A program made the position numbers and the translations under genes. From Clostridiales bacterium UBA3705 (GTDB taxonomy: Bacteria > Bacillota_A > Clostridia > Oscillospirales > Oscillospiraceae), in assembly GCA_002372735.1 (NCBI GenBank), contig DFIE01000087.1:1-20769 (forward strand): a DNA stretch of 20,769 bases, written 5' to 3'. Shown one piece after another: positions 8,403 through 15,738 of the stretch (position 1 is the first letter of the stretch; each line of letters begins with the position of its first letter). Under the pieces are notes generated by a model. The model made no database searches. It saw only the letters and a list, made by a program, of their open reading frames with translations, and had not been told where the DNA came from.

Positions 8403-8408
8403 TAAAAT
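8403..8408 (+). promoter_or_regulatory. Possible -10 box of the metallophosphoesterase gene
   Basis: TAAAAT with TG upstream lies about 42 bases before ATG 8451. The -35 region is poor, so this is only a candidate. It is the only good -10 candidate seen in the divergent intergenic gap on this strand. Confidence 0.4.
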
Positions 8409-8450
8409 AGAGGCAGCATCCCTGCATCACGGCACAAAGGAGGGAATTTT

Positions 8451-9551
8451 ATGCTCTGGCAGCTGCTCACCCTGGGCTTTGCCCTGCTGACCCTTGCCAT
8501 GGCGCTGACGCTGGTGGTCTGCTTTCACCGGTTCTCTTTTTTGCAGCGTCTGGCCAAGAAGCACCGGTTCTTATCCTGGCTGTGCGCCATTGCGCTGCCC
8601 GCAGCCCTGATTGCCCCGTTTTTGGCCATCAACATCTACACCGCCCTGGTGGTGGTGCTGCACCTGTTTGTCATCTGGATTCTGTGCGACCTGGTCGCCC
8701 TGGCGGTGCGGAAGCTCTCCAAACAGGCCCGGCGGCGGTATTACGCCGGGGCCGCGGCCCTGCTGCTCACCGCCCTCTACCTGGGCTACGGCTGGTACCA
8801 GGCCCACCATGTGTACGTCACCCGCTATACCCTGGGCACCCAAAAGGCCCTCTCCGGCCCGGTGCGGATTGTGGAGCTGGCGGATTCCCACCTGGGCATC
8901 ACCCTGGATGGGGACAGCTTCTCCGCCCAGGTGGACCGGATCGCCGCCGAGCATCCGGATCTGGTGGTCATCACCGGAGATTTTGTGGGCGACGACACCC
9001 TGGCCGTGGATATGCACGCCGCCTGCCGGGCCCTGGGCCGGCTGCACCCCACCTATGGGATCTGCTTCGTCTTCGGCAACCACGACAAGGGCTATTACCA
9101 GTATCGGGACTTTGACTCCGCCGAACTGCGCCAGGCCCTGGCGGAGGCGGGCATCACCGTTCTGGAGGACGAGAGCCTGCCCCTGGACTGCGGCATCACC
9201 GTGGTGGGCCGGCAGGACCGCTCCACCCCGGGCCGGATGTCCGCCGCCCAGGTGCTGGAGGGCACAGACCCGGCGGACTACCGGCTGATGCTGGACCACC
9301 AGCCCAACGACTACGCCGCCGAGGCTGCCGCGGGGCCGGATCTGGTCCTCTCCGGCCACACCCACGGGGGACATATCTGGCCCGCGGGGCTGATCGGTCT
9401 GGCCACCGGGGCCAACGACCGTACCTACGGCATGGAGCAGCGGGGAGACACGGTGTTTTTGGTCACCTCGGGAATCTCCGGCTGGGCCATCCCCTTTAAA
9501 ACCGGCACCTTCTCGGAATTTGTGGTCATTGACCTGATCCCGGAGGGCTGA
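8451..9551 (+). CDS. Membrane-anchored metallophosphoesterase
   Basis: The protein has 366 residues. It begins with about four hydrophobic segments (roughly 3-25, 42-62, 64-86 and 98-114), then a calcineurin-like phosphoesterase domain. Metal-binding motifs are all present: ADSH (Asp145, His147), TGDFVGD (Asp177), GNHD (Asn210, His211), His283 in LDHQPND, and SGHTHGG (His303, His305). The layout matches YkuE/YaeI-type enzymes, which act on lipid-linked or membrane-proximal phosphoesters; the substrate here is not known. The start follows AAAGGAGGGAATTTT, a strong ribosome site. It is probably co-transcribed with the zinc-ribbon gene 26 bases downstream. Confidence 0.93.
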   Translation: MLWQLLTLGFALLTLAMALTLVVCFHRFSFLQRLAKKHRFLSWLCAIALPAALIAPFLAINIYTALVVVLHLFVIWILCDLVALAVRKLSKQARRRYYAGAAALLLTALYLGYGWYQAHHVYVTRYTLGTQKALSGPVRIVELADSHLGITLDGDSFSAQVDRIAAEHPDLVVITGDFVGDDTLAVDMHAACRALGRLHPTYGICFVFGNHDKGYYQYRDFDSAELRQALAEAGITVLEDESLPLDCGITVVGRQDRSTPGRMSAAQVLEGTDPADYRLMLDHQPNDYAAEAAAGPDLVLSGHTHGGHIWPAGLIGLATGANDRTYGMEQRGDTVFLVTSGISGWAIPFKTGTFSEFVVIDLIPEG

Positions 9552-9577
9552 GAGCGTCATTTGGAGGAAACTGTCAT

Positions 9578-10510
9578 ATGTGGAAATGCGTCACCTGCGG
9601 AACCCGGAACGAGGATTCCTATCAATTCTGCACCGGCTGCGGCGCGGCCGCACCCCCCCTGCCGGTGCCCCAGACCCCGCCGGAGTCCCCTGCCCGGCGG
9701 TGGATCGTCATCTGCGCCGCCGTGGTGGCGGTGGCAGCCTTTGCAGGGGCGGTGCTTTTGCTGCTGGGGCAGCTGGGGGTCTTTGACTCCGGCACGATTT
9801 CCCAGCCCGCCGAATCCGGCGCCATTGTGGCCGCCTCTCCCACCCGGACCACCGACGCCCCGGCGGAAACCGAGGCCCCGGCCACAACAGCGGCGCCGGA
9901 GACCGCCCCGGTGTTCTCCGGTCTGTCCGTGGGGGACGTGGTGTATCTGGGCAGCTATGAGCAGGATGGCAACACCGCCAACGGCCGGGAGCCCATCGCC
10001 TGGCAGGTGCTGGCGGTCCAGGGCGACCAGGCCCTGCTGCTCAGCCGCTACGGGCTGGACCGGCAGCTCTACCACCAGACCCTGCAGCAGGTGGCCTGGT
10101 CGGCCTGCGACCTGCGCACCTGGCTGAACGGCAGCTTTTTAGACACCGCCTTCACCCCCATGGAGCAGACGGTGATTCTCCAAAACCGGGTTGGCGCCTC
10201 CTCCAATCCCCAGGGCAGCGCCCTGCCGGGCAGCGACACCTGGGACAGAGTCTTTCTGCTGAGCGTTCAGGAGGCGGAGGCCTATTTTGTCTCAAACGAG
10301 GCCCGGGCCTGCCAGCCCACTGCGTATACCAAGTCCCTTGGGGCCTATCTGAACCCCAACACCGGGGCCTGCTGGTGGTATCTGCGCACCCCGGGCACCG
10401 AGTCCGCCTTCGTGGCGGGGGTGCAGACCTTTGGCGACGTCACCTACGAGGGCATTGAGGTCACCGAGCCCGGCTGCGTCCGCCCCGCCATCTGGATCCG
10501 CCTGTCCTGA
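9578..10510 (+). CDS. Zinc-ribbon membrane protein with DUF6273 domain
   Basis: This is a 310-residue protein. The N-terminus is a zinc ribbon (Cys4, Cys7, Cys18, Cys21). A Pro-rich linker and one membrane helix (about 43-67) follow, then a Thr/Ala/Pro/Glu-rich external linker to about 107. The C-terminal domain (about 110-310) begins VGDVVYLGSYEQDG and contains EPIAWQVLAV, DLRTWLNGSF and WWYLRTPG, the hallmarks of DUF6273, an extracytoplasmic domain of unknown role common in gut Firmicutes. The zinc ribbon is predicted inside the cell and DUF6273 outside. The start ATG 9578 has TTGGAGGAAA upstream. It sits 26 bases after the metallophosphoesterase and is followed by an intrinsic terminator. 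Function is unknown. Confidence 0.88.
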   Translation: MWKCVTCGTRNEDSYQFCTGCGAAAPPLPVPQTPPESPARRWIVICAAVVAVAAFAGAVLLLLGQLGVFDSGTISQPAESGAIVAASPTRTTDAPAETEAPATTAAPETAPVFSGLSVGDVVYLGSYEQDGNTANGREPIAWQVLAVQGDQALLLSRYGLDRQLYHQTLQQVAWSACDLRTWLNGSFLDTAFTPMEQTVILQNRVGASSNPQGSALPGSDTWDRVFLLSVQEAEAYFVSNEARACQPTAYTKSLGAYLNPNTGACWWYLRTPGTESAFVAGVQTFGDVTYEGIEVTEPGCVRPAIWIRLS

Positions 10511-10592
10511 GGCGGGCTGCAAGGGGAATGGCGCCGGGATAGATACCGGGAAAGATACTGGAAAAGCGCCAGGAAAGATACAGAAATATCGC

Positions 10593-10639
10593 ACAGCACC
10601 CGAACCCGGCCAATGGGCCCTGGGCTCGGGTGCTGTTTG
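10593..10639 (+). terminator. Intrinsic terminator after the zinc-ribbon gene
   Basis: ACAGCACCCGA (10593-10603) pairs perfectly with TCGGGTGCTGT (10626-10636), with a partly paired GC-rich interior, followed by a short TTT. Just before it, two AAAGATAC copies (10551 and 10574) form a minor direct repeat. The T run is short, so termination may be partial. Confidence 0.65.
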
Positions 10640-10704
10640 CGTTGGCTGCCCTGTGTGGAGGGTGGGACGGGCTTCGATATGAGCATCCACTATGACGCCT
10701 GGGA

Positions 10705-10991
10705 ATTTCAATCCACCCTCCCTGTTGGGCAAGACCGTAGGGGCCGATGCCTACATCGGCCCTGCCTTCGATTTCAGACCACCCTCCCCGTGATGGGGGA
10801 GGGACTGTCACTGGATGCCGGCTGCGAAGGATTGAATATTTCAACCCACCCTCCCTGTTGGGCAAGACCGTAGGGGCCGAACTCGAAGAGTCACAGAGTA
10901 TGCCCACATCGGCCCTGCTTGCAATTCCAGGCCACCCTCTCCGCGCAGGGGGAGGGACTGAATTAAGGCTTGACACCTTGCCATCAACAAC
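10705..10991 (-). repeat. Decayed distal end of the CRISPR array (at least four degenerate repeats)
   Basis: Four damaged repeat copies lie at 10705-10735, 10771-10805, 10838-10868 and 10924-10958, with spacer-like gaps of 35, 32, 55 and 33 bases. Copies 1 and 3 keep the ATTTCAA...CCACCCTCCC half, then change to TGTTGGGCAAGAC. Copies 2 and 4 keep the hairpin and GGGAGGGAC end, with small insertions in the loop. A fifth remnant may end at 10668 (GTGGAGGGTGGGAC), 36 bases before copy 1. The gaps after copies 1 and 3 both hold a GGGCCGA...CATCGGCCC palindrome. This is the trailer end, oldest in the usual model, where repeats decay. Confidence 0.75.
10741..10762. repeat. Palindromic element inside the decayed array (second copy 10873-10915)
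   Basis: GGGCCGATG (10741-10749) and CATCGGCCC (10754-10762) form a perfect 9-base inverted repeat around CCTA, inside GTAGGGGCCGA...CATCGGCCCTGC. A second copy at 10873-10915 is interrupted by an extra 20 bases (10881-10900). The form is like dispersed intergenic palindromes (REP-like), but genome-wide copy number cannot be seen here. Confidence 0.6.
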
Positions 10992-11894
10992 ATTTCAATC
11001 CACCCTCCACGTGGGGGGAGGGACAATACCCCGGCGGGGATATCTGGGTAATCATAGATATTTCAATCCACCCTCCCCGTGGGGGGAGGGACCAAAAACG
11101 CAATACAGGCCAGGGAAACGGCCCAATTTCAATCCACCCTCCCCGTGGGGGGAGGGATGCGAGCTGGCCGCACAGATCGAGGACGGCATTTTTATTTCAA
11201 TCCACCCTCCCCGTGGGGGGAGGGACGTGGAGCACTCCGGCGCCCACGGCCAGATCCGCAATATTTCAATCCACCCTCCCCGTGGGGGGAGGGACAAGGT
11301 CGGATATGTCCGGGTCAGCAGTGCTGATCAATTTCAATCCACCCTCCCCGTGGGGGGAGGGACTCCGGCAGTCTCAGGCACACGCATTGAGCGCGGATTT
11401 CAATCCACCCTCCCCGTGGGGGGAGGGACGTCGCAGAAGTCGCTATAATCCCGGTAATCTGTAATTTCAATCCACCCTCCCCGTGGGGGGAGGGACCACC
11501 GCCACACCCGCCCCGGAGGTCACGAGGGCAATTTCAATCCACCCTCCCCGTGGGGGGAGGGACCTCTCGCCCGGTTTTGCACAGGATTTGCCGTCAAATT
11601 TCAATCCACCCTCCCCGTGGGGGGAGGGACTCAAGGCGCCCTGGATATCACCCTGCGCCGCTTTATTTCAATCCACCCTCCCCGTGGGGGGAGGGACGTG
11701 ATAATCACCTCGTTCTGCTCCCTCAGACCATTTCAATCCACCCTCCCCGTGGGGGGAGGGACGATATGTGCGAGGAATGCTACAACAAATTCCTGATTTC
11801 AATCCACCCTCCCCGTGGGGGGAGGGACGTAGCGGCTCATCGGGCCGCCCTCGCCAGCAAGATTTCAATCCACCCTCCCCGTGGGGGGAGGGAC
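10992..11894 (-). CRISPR. CRISPR array, 14 well-preserved 33-bp repeats with 13 spacers
   Basis: Repeats start at 10992, 11060, 11126, 11194, 11263, 11331, 11397, 11464, 11531, 11598, 11665, 11730, 11796 and 11862 (plus coordinates). Read on the minus strand each begins GTCCCTCC, has stem arms CCCTCCCC and GGGGAGGG around CCAC, and ends TGGATTGAAAT. That is the type I-C repeat form, whose processing leaves an 11-nt 5' handle. The copy at 10992 has one changed base in the stem-loop and the copy at 11126 a changed end base; the others are identical. Spacers are 32-36 bases. Transcription runs on the minus strand, the same direction as the cas operon, so the leader lies at 11895-12129 and the newest spacer should be 11829-11861. 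Decay at the low-coordinate end supports this polarity. Confidence 0.98.
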
Positions 11895-12129
11895 AGCAAA
11901 AGTGCACAATTTGTACTGTTGAAAATTGTGCGCTTTGCGCGAACAGGCTGATTTTCTGCCTGTTTCTTCGGTTTTGCGCCGGCATTGGGCCTGCCGAAGG
12001 CCGGTCAGACCCAGCCTTTGACCCCCACCATGCCGGATTTCAGGGTATTTGCTTTGTGCGAAGCACCGGGCAGTTTCCTGTGCGATTCCACTTCGCACGG
12101 CGAAGGCGCCCATTGCCAAACAGGCCGCC
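11895..12129 (-). promoter_or_regulatory. CRISPR leader between cas3 and the array
   Basis: These 235 bases carry no gene. The part next to the first repeat is AT-rich and holds a near-perfect 14-base inverted repeat: 11899-11912 with 11923-11936, one mismatch, core GCACAATTT/AAATTGTGC, only 4 bases from the repeat. Other inverted repeats are AACAGGC/GCCTGTT (11942-11948 with 11958-11964) and GTGCGAAG/CTTCGCAC (12056-12063 with 12091-12098). I see no convincing -35/-10 pair, so the array could also be read from the cas operon. No clear intrinsic terminator follows cas3. Confidence 0.7.
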
Positions 12130-14382
12130 TTAATCCTCGGGAGATCCGTCCTTGGTTTTTAAGCAATCCAGCACGCCTGCCATCATGCCGAGAAAGCTGT
12201 CATAACGCATGTTCCAATCGTAAACACCGACACCCGCCAGCAGCTCCTGCAGCCCGTATTCCTTTACTCTGGCTGCACGGATCGGGATACCCATTTTCTG
12301 GAGTTCTTTCCAGTCCGCCTGCCCACACCGAAGCTTCTGCTTCAGCCCTTCGTCTGCGACGGCCAGGACGGTGTTCTCCGAGATTACCCGGAATTTCTCA
12401 CAGACCGTTGGGAAATCTTTGTTTTTCTCTGCCAGCAGCAGCGCTTTTGATAACTCCGTTCCCCGGTCAAGCTCCCGCCGGATGGCTCCTGTGCACAGGC
12501 GCGGACTGATTTCCCTGCCCCTGTCAAAATAATCCTCCAGCACGCTACGGGCATCCTGCAGCGCCGGATTCTGTGTGATCCATTTCTGCTCCCGGAGCTT
12601 GAACGTCCAGATCTCTGCGTCTGCGTATTCTCCGTTTCTGCCGACCCGTCCTGCCGCCTGCAGCAGAGAAAGCAGAGACGCCAGCTCCCGAAACCCGGTA
12701 TGAAAGGAGAAATCTACCCCAGCTTCCACGCAGGAGGTGGCAACCAGAGTCCAGTCCGTGTCAGGGTCATCCGGCGTCTTCCCCTTGCAGCGCTCCAGCC
12801 GCGCCTTGATTTGCCGGATTGTAGTTTCCCTGTCTGCAGGACTCAGCGCAGTGGACAAATGCATGACCTTGCCCTGCATAGGATCGAGCTTGTACTTATG
12901 TCCATAGGACGAGCGAAGCCCATCTGCCACCACCGCTGCCGTTTGCACTGTGTTTACAATGACGATTCGCGGCCCGGGAGCGGATTTGATGGCAGAATAT
13001 AACTCGGCACAGGAGAGTGGCTTTTGAAATCTGGAAAAACGGATTCTGTGCTGTTCATAGGCCGCAAGACGGGCTCGCAAATTTCCAGGAACCAACTGCG
13101 GCACCTTACGCTCTGTCTCAGAAACTTCCGCAAGCTTCCAGAATTCCACCAGAGAGCCCGAGGCCAGCAACCAATAGCAGCCCCAGTGATCCGCCAGGAT
13201 CTGCATCCACCTCCACGCCAGGGGCAGCAGTCTCACCGGCAACGCAGCATGCGCTTCATCCAGGAATATCAGACTCCCGGGCAGCTCATGGAGCTTTCGC
13301 AGGGCAGCGGGGCGATTTGAAGCAAGGGTTTCAAAAAAGGCAACTGCGGTCGTCACTACGATCGGCGCTCTCCATTGGGCACTGTACGCACGAAAGAGCG
13401 CGTTTTGGAAATCTGCTCTGTGATGGAGCTCCGCCACTACTTCCTGCGGATCCTCCCCGGGGAGGACCAGCGCTTCCCGGTAGGCTTGCACCGACTGGCA
13501 GATAATGTTTGTGAAAGGGAGAACCACAAAGATGCGTCTGGCCCTGCGGTTGATGGCCTGCCGCAGCAAATGGGCCATGACAGCGGTAGTTTTCCCGGAG
13601 CCGACAGGGCTGTCACAGGCAGTGATTGTATCGTGGATGACTGCATCGCGGCATTCCCGATACATCTCCCCGCGGAGGATGTTGCGTTCTTCCTGCGGCT
13701 TGAAGCGCCCGATATAGGCATTCAATTGTTCAAGTCTTTCCGCGGCACGGAGCTTTGGGGCGGCTATATCAGAGGGATATTGGTTGTAATGAATGGCAGT
13801 ATCCGTGTGATCCGCGTCCGCCAGGCAGGACAATTCCATACGGCAAAACACGCCTTCGTCTGCCTGTATCGCGGCATTGATTCCACTCGGAGGCGAATGT
13901 CTGACCAGAGTCTTATGCAATTGCAGAAGGGTTTCCAGTTCCGCGTCTGTACGCTTCCTGGTTTCCGGATTCTTGTCACGGTATCGTGTGTTAGCGTAAA
14001 GCGACTCCTCTTGAATGCTCGGCAGGCCGCGATGATGGGAATAAACCATAAGGGCAGCCAAATCGCCGCAATGGCCCGGCATCTTCAAGAGCGCCGCAGC
14101 GCCAGCATCTGCGTGATTCGTCGGAAGACGCTTCCGTTCCCCCGTACCATTCAGTGCCTCTTGGTTTTCCGGCGTCAGTTTGCCCAAATCATGATAATAT
14201 CCCGCATCGGAAGCACATTGTACCAACGCGGCAGCATCCGTACTGTTGCAAAGGGGCTGGCCGTCAGCTCTGTAGGCAGCCGCTCTTGCGTTGGCGACCG
14301 CGCCAACGGAAACGTTTTTTACATGGGCAGTATATGACTGGGGAGGAGCGCCTTCAAAAGCGCTATGGGCTAAGTATTCCAT
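12130..14382 (-). CDS. cas3: Cas3 helicase-nuclease
   Basis: This protein of 750 residues nicks and degrades target DNA after recruitment by the effector complex. The N-terminal HD nuclease has His20, His64-Asp65 in YYHDLGK, His90, His116-His117 and Asp-rich ADADHTD (188-194). The superfamily 2 helicase has Walker A PVGSGKTT (259-266), DEAH (375-378), motif V CVEAGVDF (551-558) and motif VI QAAGRVGRNG (575-584). Motif III reads LASGS where the family usually has SAT, a mild deviation. The start ATG 14382 shares one base with the cas7 stop (TGATG), so translation is coupled; a further upstream ATG at 14490 lies inside cas7 and is unlikely. In type I-C operons cas3 is normally first; here it is last, next to the array leader. 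Confidence 0.95.
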   Translation of the reverse strand: MEYLAHSAFEGAPPQSYTAHVKNVSVGAVANARAAAYRADGQPLCNSTDAAALVQCASDAGYYHDLGKLTPENQEALNGTGERKRLPTNHADAGAAALLKMPGHCGDLAALMVYSHHRGLPSIQEESLYANTRYRDKNPETRKRTDAELETLLQLHKTLVRHSPPSGINAAIQADEGVFCRMELSCLADADHTDTAIHYNQYPSDIAAPKLRAAERLEQLNAYIGRFKPQEERNILRGEMYRECRDAVIHDTITACDSPVGSGKTTAVMAHLLRQAINRRARRIFVVLPFTNIICQSVQAYREALVLPGEDPQEVVAELHHRADFQNALFRAYSAQWRAPIVVTTAVAFFETLASNRPAALRKLHELPGSLIFLDEAHAALPVRLLPLAWRWMQILADHWGCYWLLASGSLVEFWKLAEVSETERKVPQLVPGNLRARLAAYEQHRIRFSRFQKPLSCAELYSAIKSAPGPRIVIVNTVQTAAVVADGLRSSYGHKYKLDPMQGKVMHLSTALSPADRETTIRQIKARLERCKGKTPDDPDTDWTLVATSCVEAGVDFSFHTGFRELASLLSLLQAAGRVGRNGEYADAEIWTFKLREQKWITQNPALQDARSVLEDYFDRGREISPRLCTGAIRRELDRGTELSKALLLAEKNKDFPTVCEKFRVISENTVLAVADEGLKQKLRCGQADWKELQKMGIPIRAARVKEYGLQELLAGVGVYDWNMRYDSFLGMMAGVLDCLKTKDGSPED

Positions 14383-15269
14383 CAGGGGTTGACCAGATCT
14401 ATGCAGCTGCCTACACGGCGCAGCAGCTCCTCCGGAAGTGCAGATTTGTCCAGATAATCTGCCCAGGATTCGGAGGGGTCTGTGCTGCATCCAATCCGCT
14501 CAGGCATCAAGGCCTCCAGCAGCAGGTAGTCGGGGCAGCTTCCCAAATTGTTCTTGTGCTCGATGTACCATGCGTGACGCAGACGCACATCCGGGCGGAC
14601 GGCGGAACGATTCAGATCGTAGAGGTAGGGTATCGCCAGCTTCAGCAGTTCGATATCTTCTGCCTTACAGCCGGTTTTCCCGGCGCAATTGGGGTTCACA
14701 AAGAAGGGCATGCAGTAGACACCGTGTTCCACAACCCGATATGCCAACGGCGCCATACCAGCTTTTTTCCCTTCCTGAACACCGGCCTTGCTGGTATTGG
14801 TGTGGCGAACGATGCGGATCGGAGCAATTGACAGCCCCATTCCCATCTGCACCACCCCGGTCTTGATGTACCCCTTGTTGCCGCCCTCCTCCAAGAAGGT
14901 GTTGCCAAATACGCGGGCGTCCCAATACTTTCTGACAAAGGGACTTTTCAGGAACTGTTCCTGATCGAATTCCTGAAGACGCTTTCCCATTTCAGCCTTG
15001 ATAGTATTTCTGTCACGGCCCCGGGTTTCCAGGATCTGATAACAATCAGGCTCCGCCAGGAAGGACTCAGGCAGATTCTGAAAAAAAGGTGCTTCATGCT
15101 CCCCGATCAGATCCCGGATCTTCCGCTTGACAGACACGGGAGAAATCTCGCCCAGACCGTTATCCCGCATTCTGGGGTCGGATTCCCGATCCGGGTCGCC
15201 ATTGGGATTGGAATTTACCACTTCAATCACCAGCAAACCGGTCGCTCTTTTGATATCGTTCTGTGCCAT
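14382..15269 (-). CDS. cas7: Cas7 (Csd2-like) backbone protein of the type I-C complex
   Basis: This 295-residue subunit polymerises along the crRNA guide. The N-terminus GLLVIEVVNSNPNGDPD (residues 11-27) is the Cas7/Csd2 signature (family form NxNPNGDPD), followed by SVKRKIRDLIG. Near 165-175 is VYCMPFFVNPNCAGKTG, and ELLKLAIPYLYDLNRSAVRPDVRL follows, as in the family. Its start ATG 15269 has AAAGGAG 8 bases upstream. It begins 19 bases after the cas8 stop and overlaps cas3 by one base. The protein looks divergent from classical Csd2, but the fold assignment is safe. Confidence 0.93.
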   Translation of the reverse strand: MAQNDIKRATGLLVIEVVNSNPNGDPDRESDPRMRDNGLGEISPVSVKRKIRDLIGEHEAPFFQNLPESFLAEPDCYQILETRGRDRNTIKAEMGKRLQEFDQEQFLKSPFVRKYWDARVFGNTFLEEGGNKGYIKTGVVQMGMGLSIAPIRIVRHTNTSKAGVQEGKKAGMAPLAYRVVEHGVYCMPFFVNPNCAGKTGCKAEDIELLKLAIPYLYDLNRSAVRPDVRLRHAWYIEHKNNLGSCPDYLLLEALMPERIGCSTDPSESWADYLDKSALPEELLRRVGSCIDLVNP

Positions 15270-15288
15270 TGTAGTATTCTCCTTTCAA

Positions 15289-15738
15289 TTAATCACGTTC
15301 TGCTTCTGTGGATTGCATAGACTGTGCGGGTTCCTTTTTGGGGAAGGATGCAAGATAGCCAAGGAATAGTTTGGCTTTTTCCGTATCGGAGAAGCGTGTG
15401 TTGGGCTCCAGCACCGGCAGCAGCTTGTCCGCGATTTGGGAGAACACAGACAGATAGTAGCCCGCACTGGGTCCATCGGCTGTTTCGCCGTTTTTCTTTA
15501 TTGTCTCAAGGCGCTCGTTCTGATGGCTTCTCGCCCAATTGAGATAAGGCTTCATCCTTTGCAGCAATTGCACAAGCGTTTGGTTCGGATGGTCTGCCGC
15601 TGATGTATAGAGACTCCCTCCAATCAGCTGCGGCATAGCGTTCTGATTGTTGTTTCCCCTAACCTTTACACAATACAGCTCATGCAGATAATCCGCAGCC
15701 TTCAGCATCTGCCCCAGCAGATATGGATACTCGTTCAT
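15289..15738 (-). CDS. cas11: Predicted Cas11c small subunit from an internal start in cas8c
   Basis: Within cas8c, ATG 15738 (codon 545, same frame) is preceded by AGAAAGGAAGATTAT, a good ribosome site at correct spacing. Translation from it would give 149 residues, MNEYPYLLGQMLKAADYLHE to the cas8c stop, almost all helical by composition. In type I-C systems the small subunit Cas11c is known to be produced this way, from the 3' end of cas8, and several copies line the complex. The sequence evidence is the ribosome site, the frame and the size. No separate small-subunit gene exists in the operon, which supports the reading. No direct evidence of translation is available here. Confidence 0.75.
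   Translation of the reverse strand: MNEYPYLLGQMLKAADYLHELYCVKVRGNNNQNAMPQLIGGSLYTSAADHPNQTLVQLLQRMKPYLNWARSHQNERLETIKKNGETADGPSAGYYLSVFSQIADKLLPVLEPNTRFSDTEKAKLFLGYLASFPKKEPAQSMQSTEAERD

Noticed and set aside
10992..11894. Array read on the plus strand
   Set aside because: Repeat polarity (TGGATTGAAAT at the 3' end on the minus strand), leader position and decay at the low-coordinate end all indicate minus-strand transcription.
10747..11951. Open frames across the CRISPR array with repeating FNPPSPWGEG and SIHPPRGGRD peptides
   Set aside because: They are translations of the repeats; there is no independent start site and no protein family.
13375..14337. 320-codon plus-strand frame opposite cas3
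   Set aside because: It is a shadow of cas3 with no ribosome site or recognisable domain.
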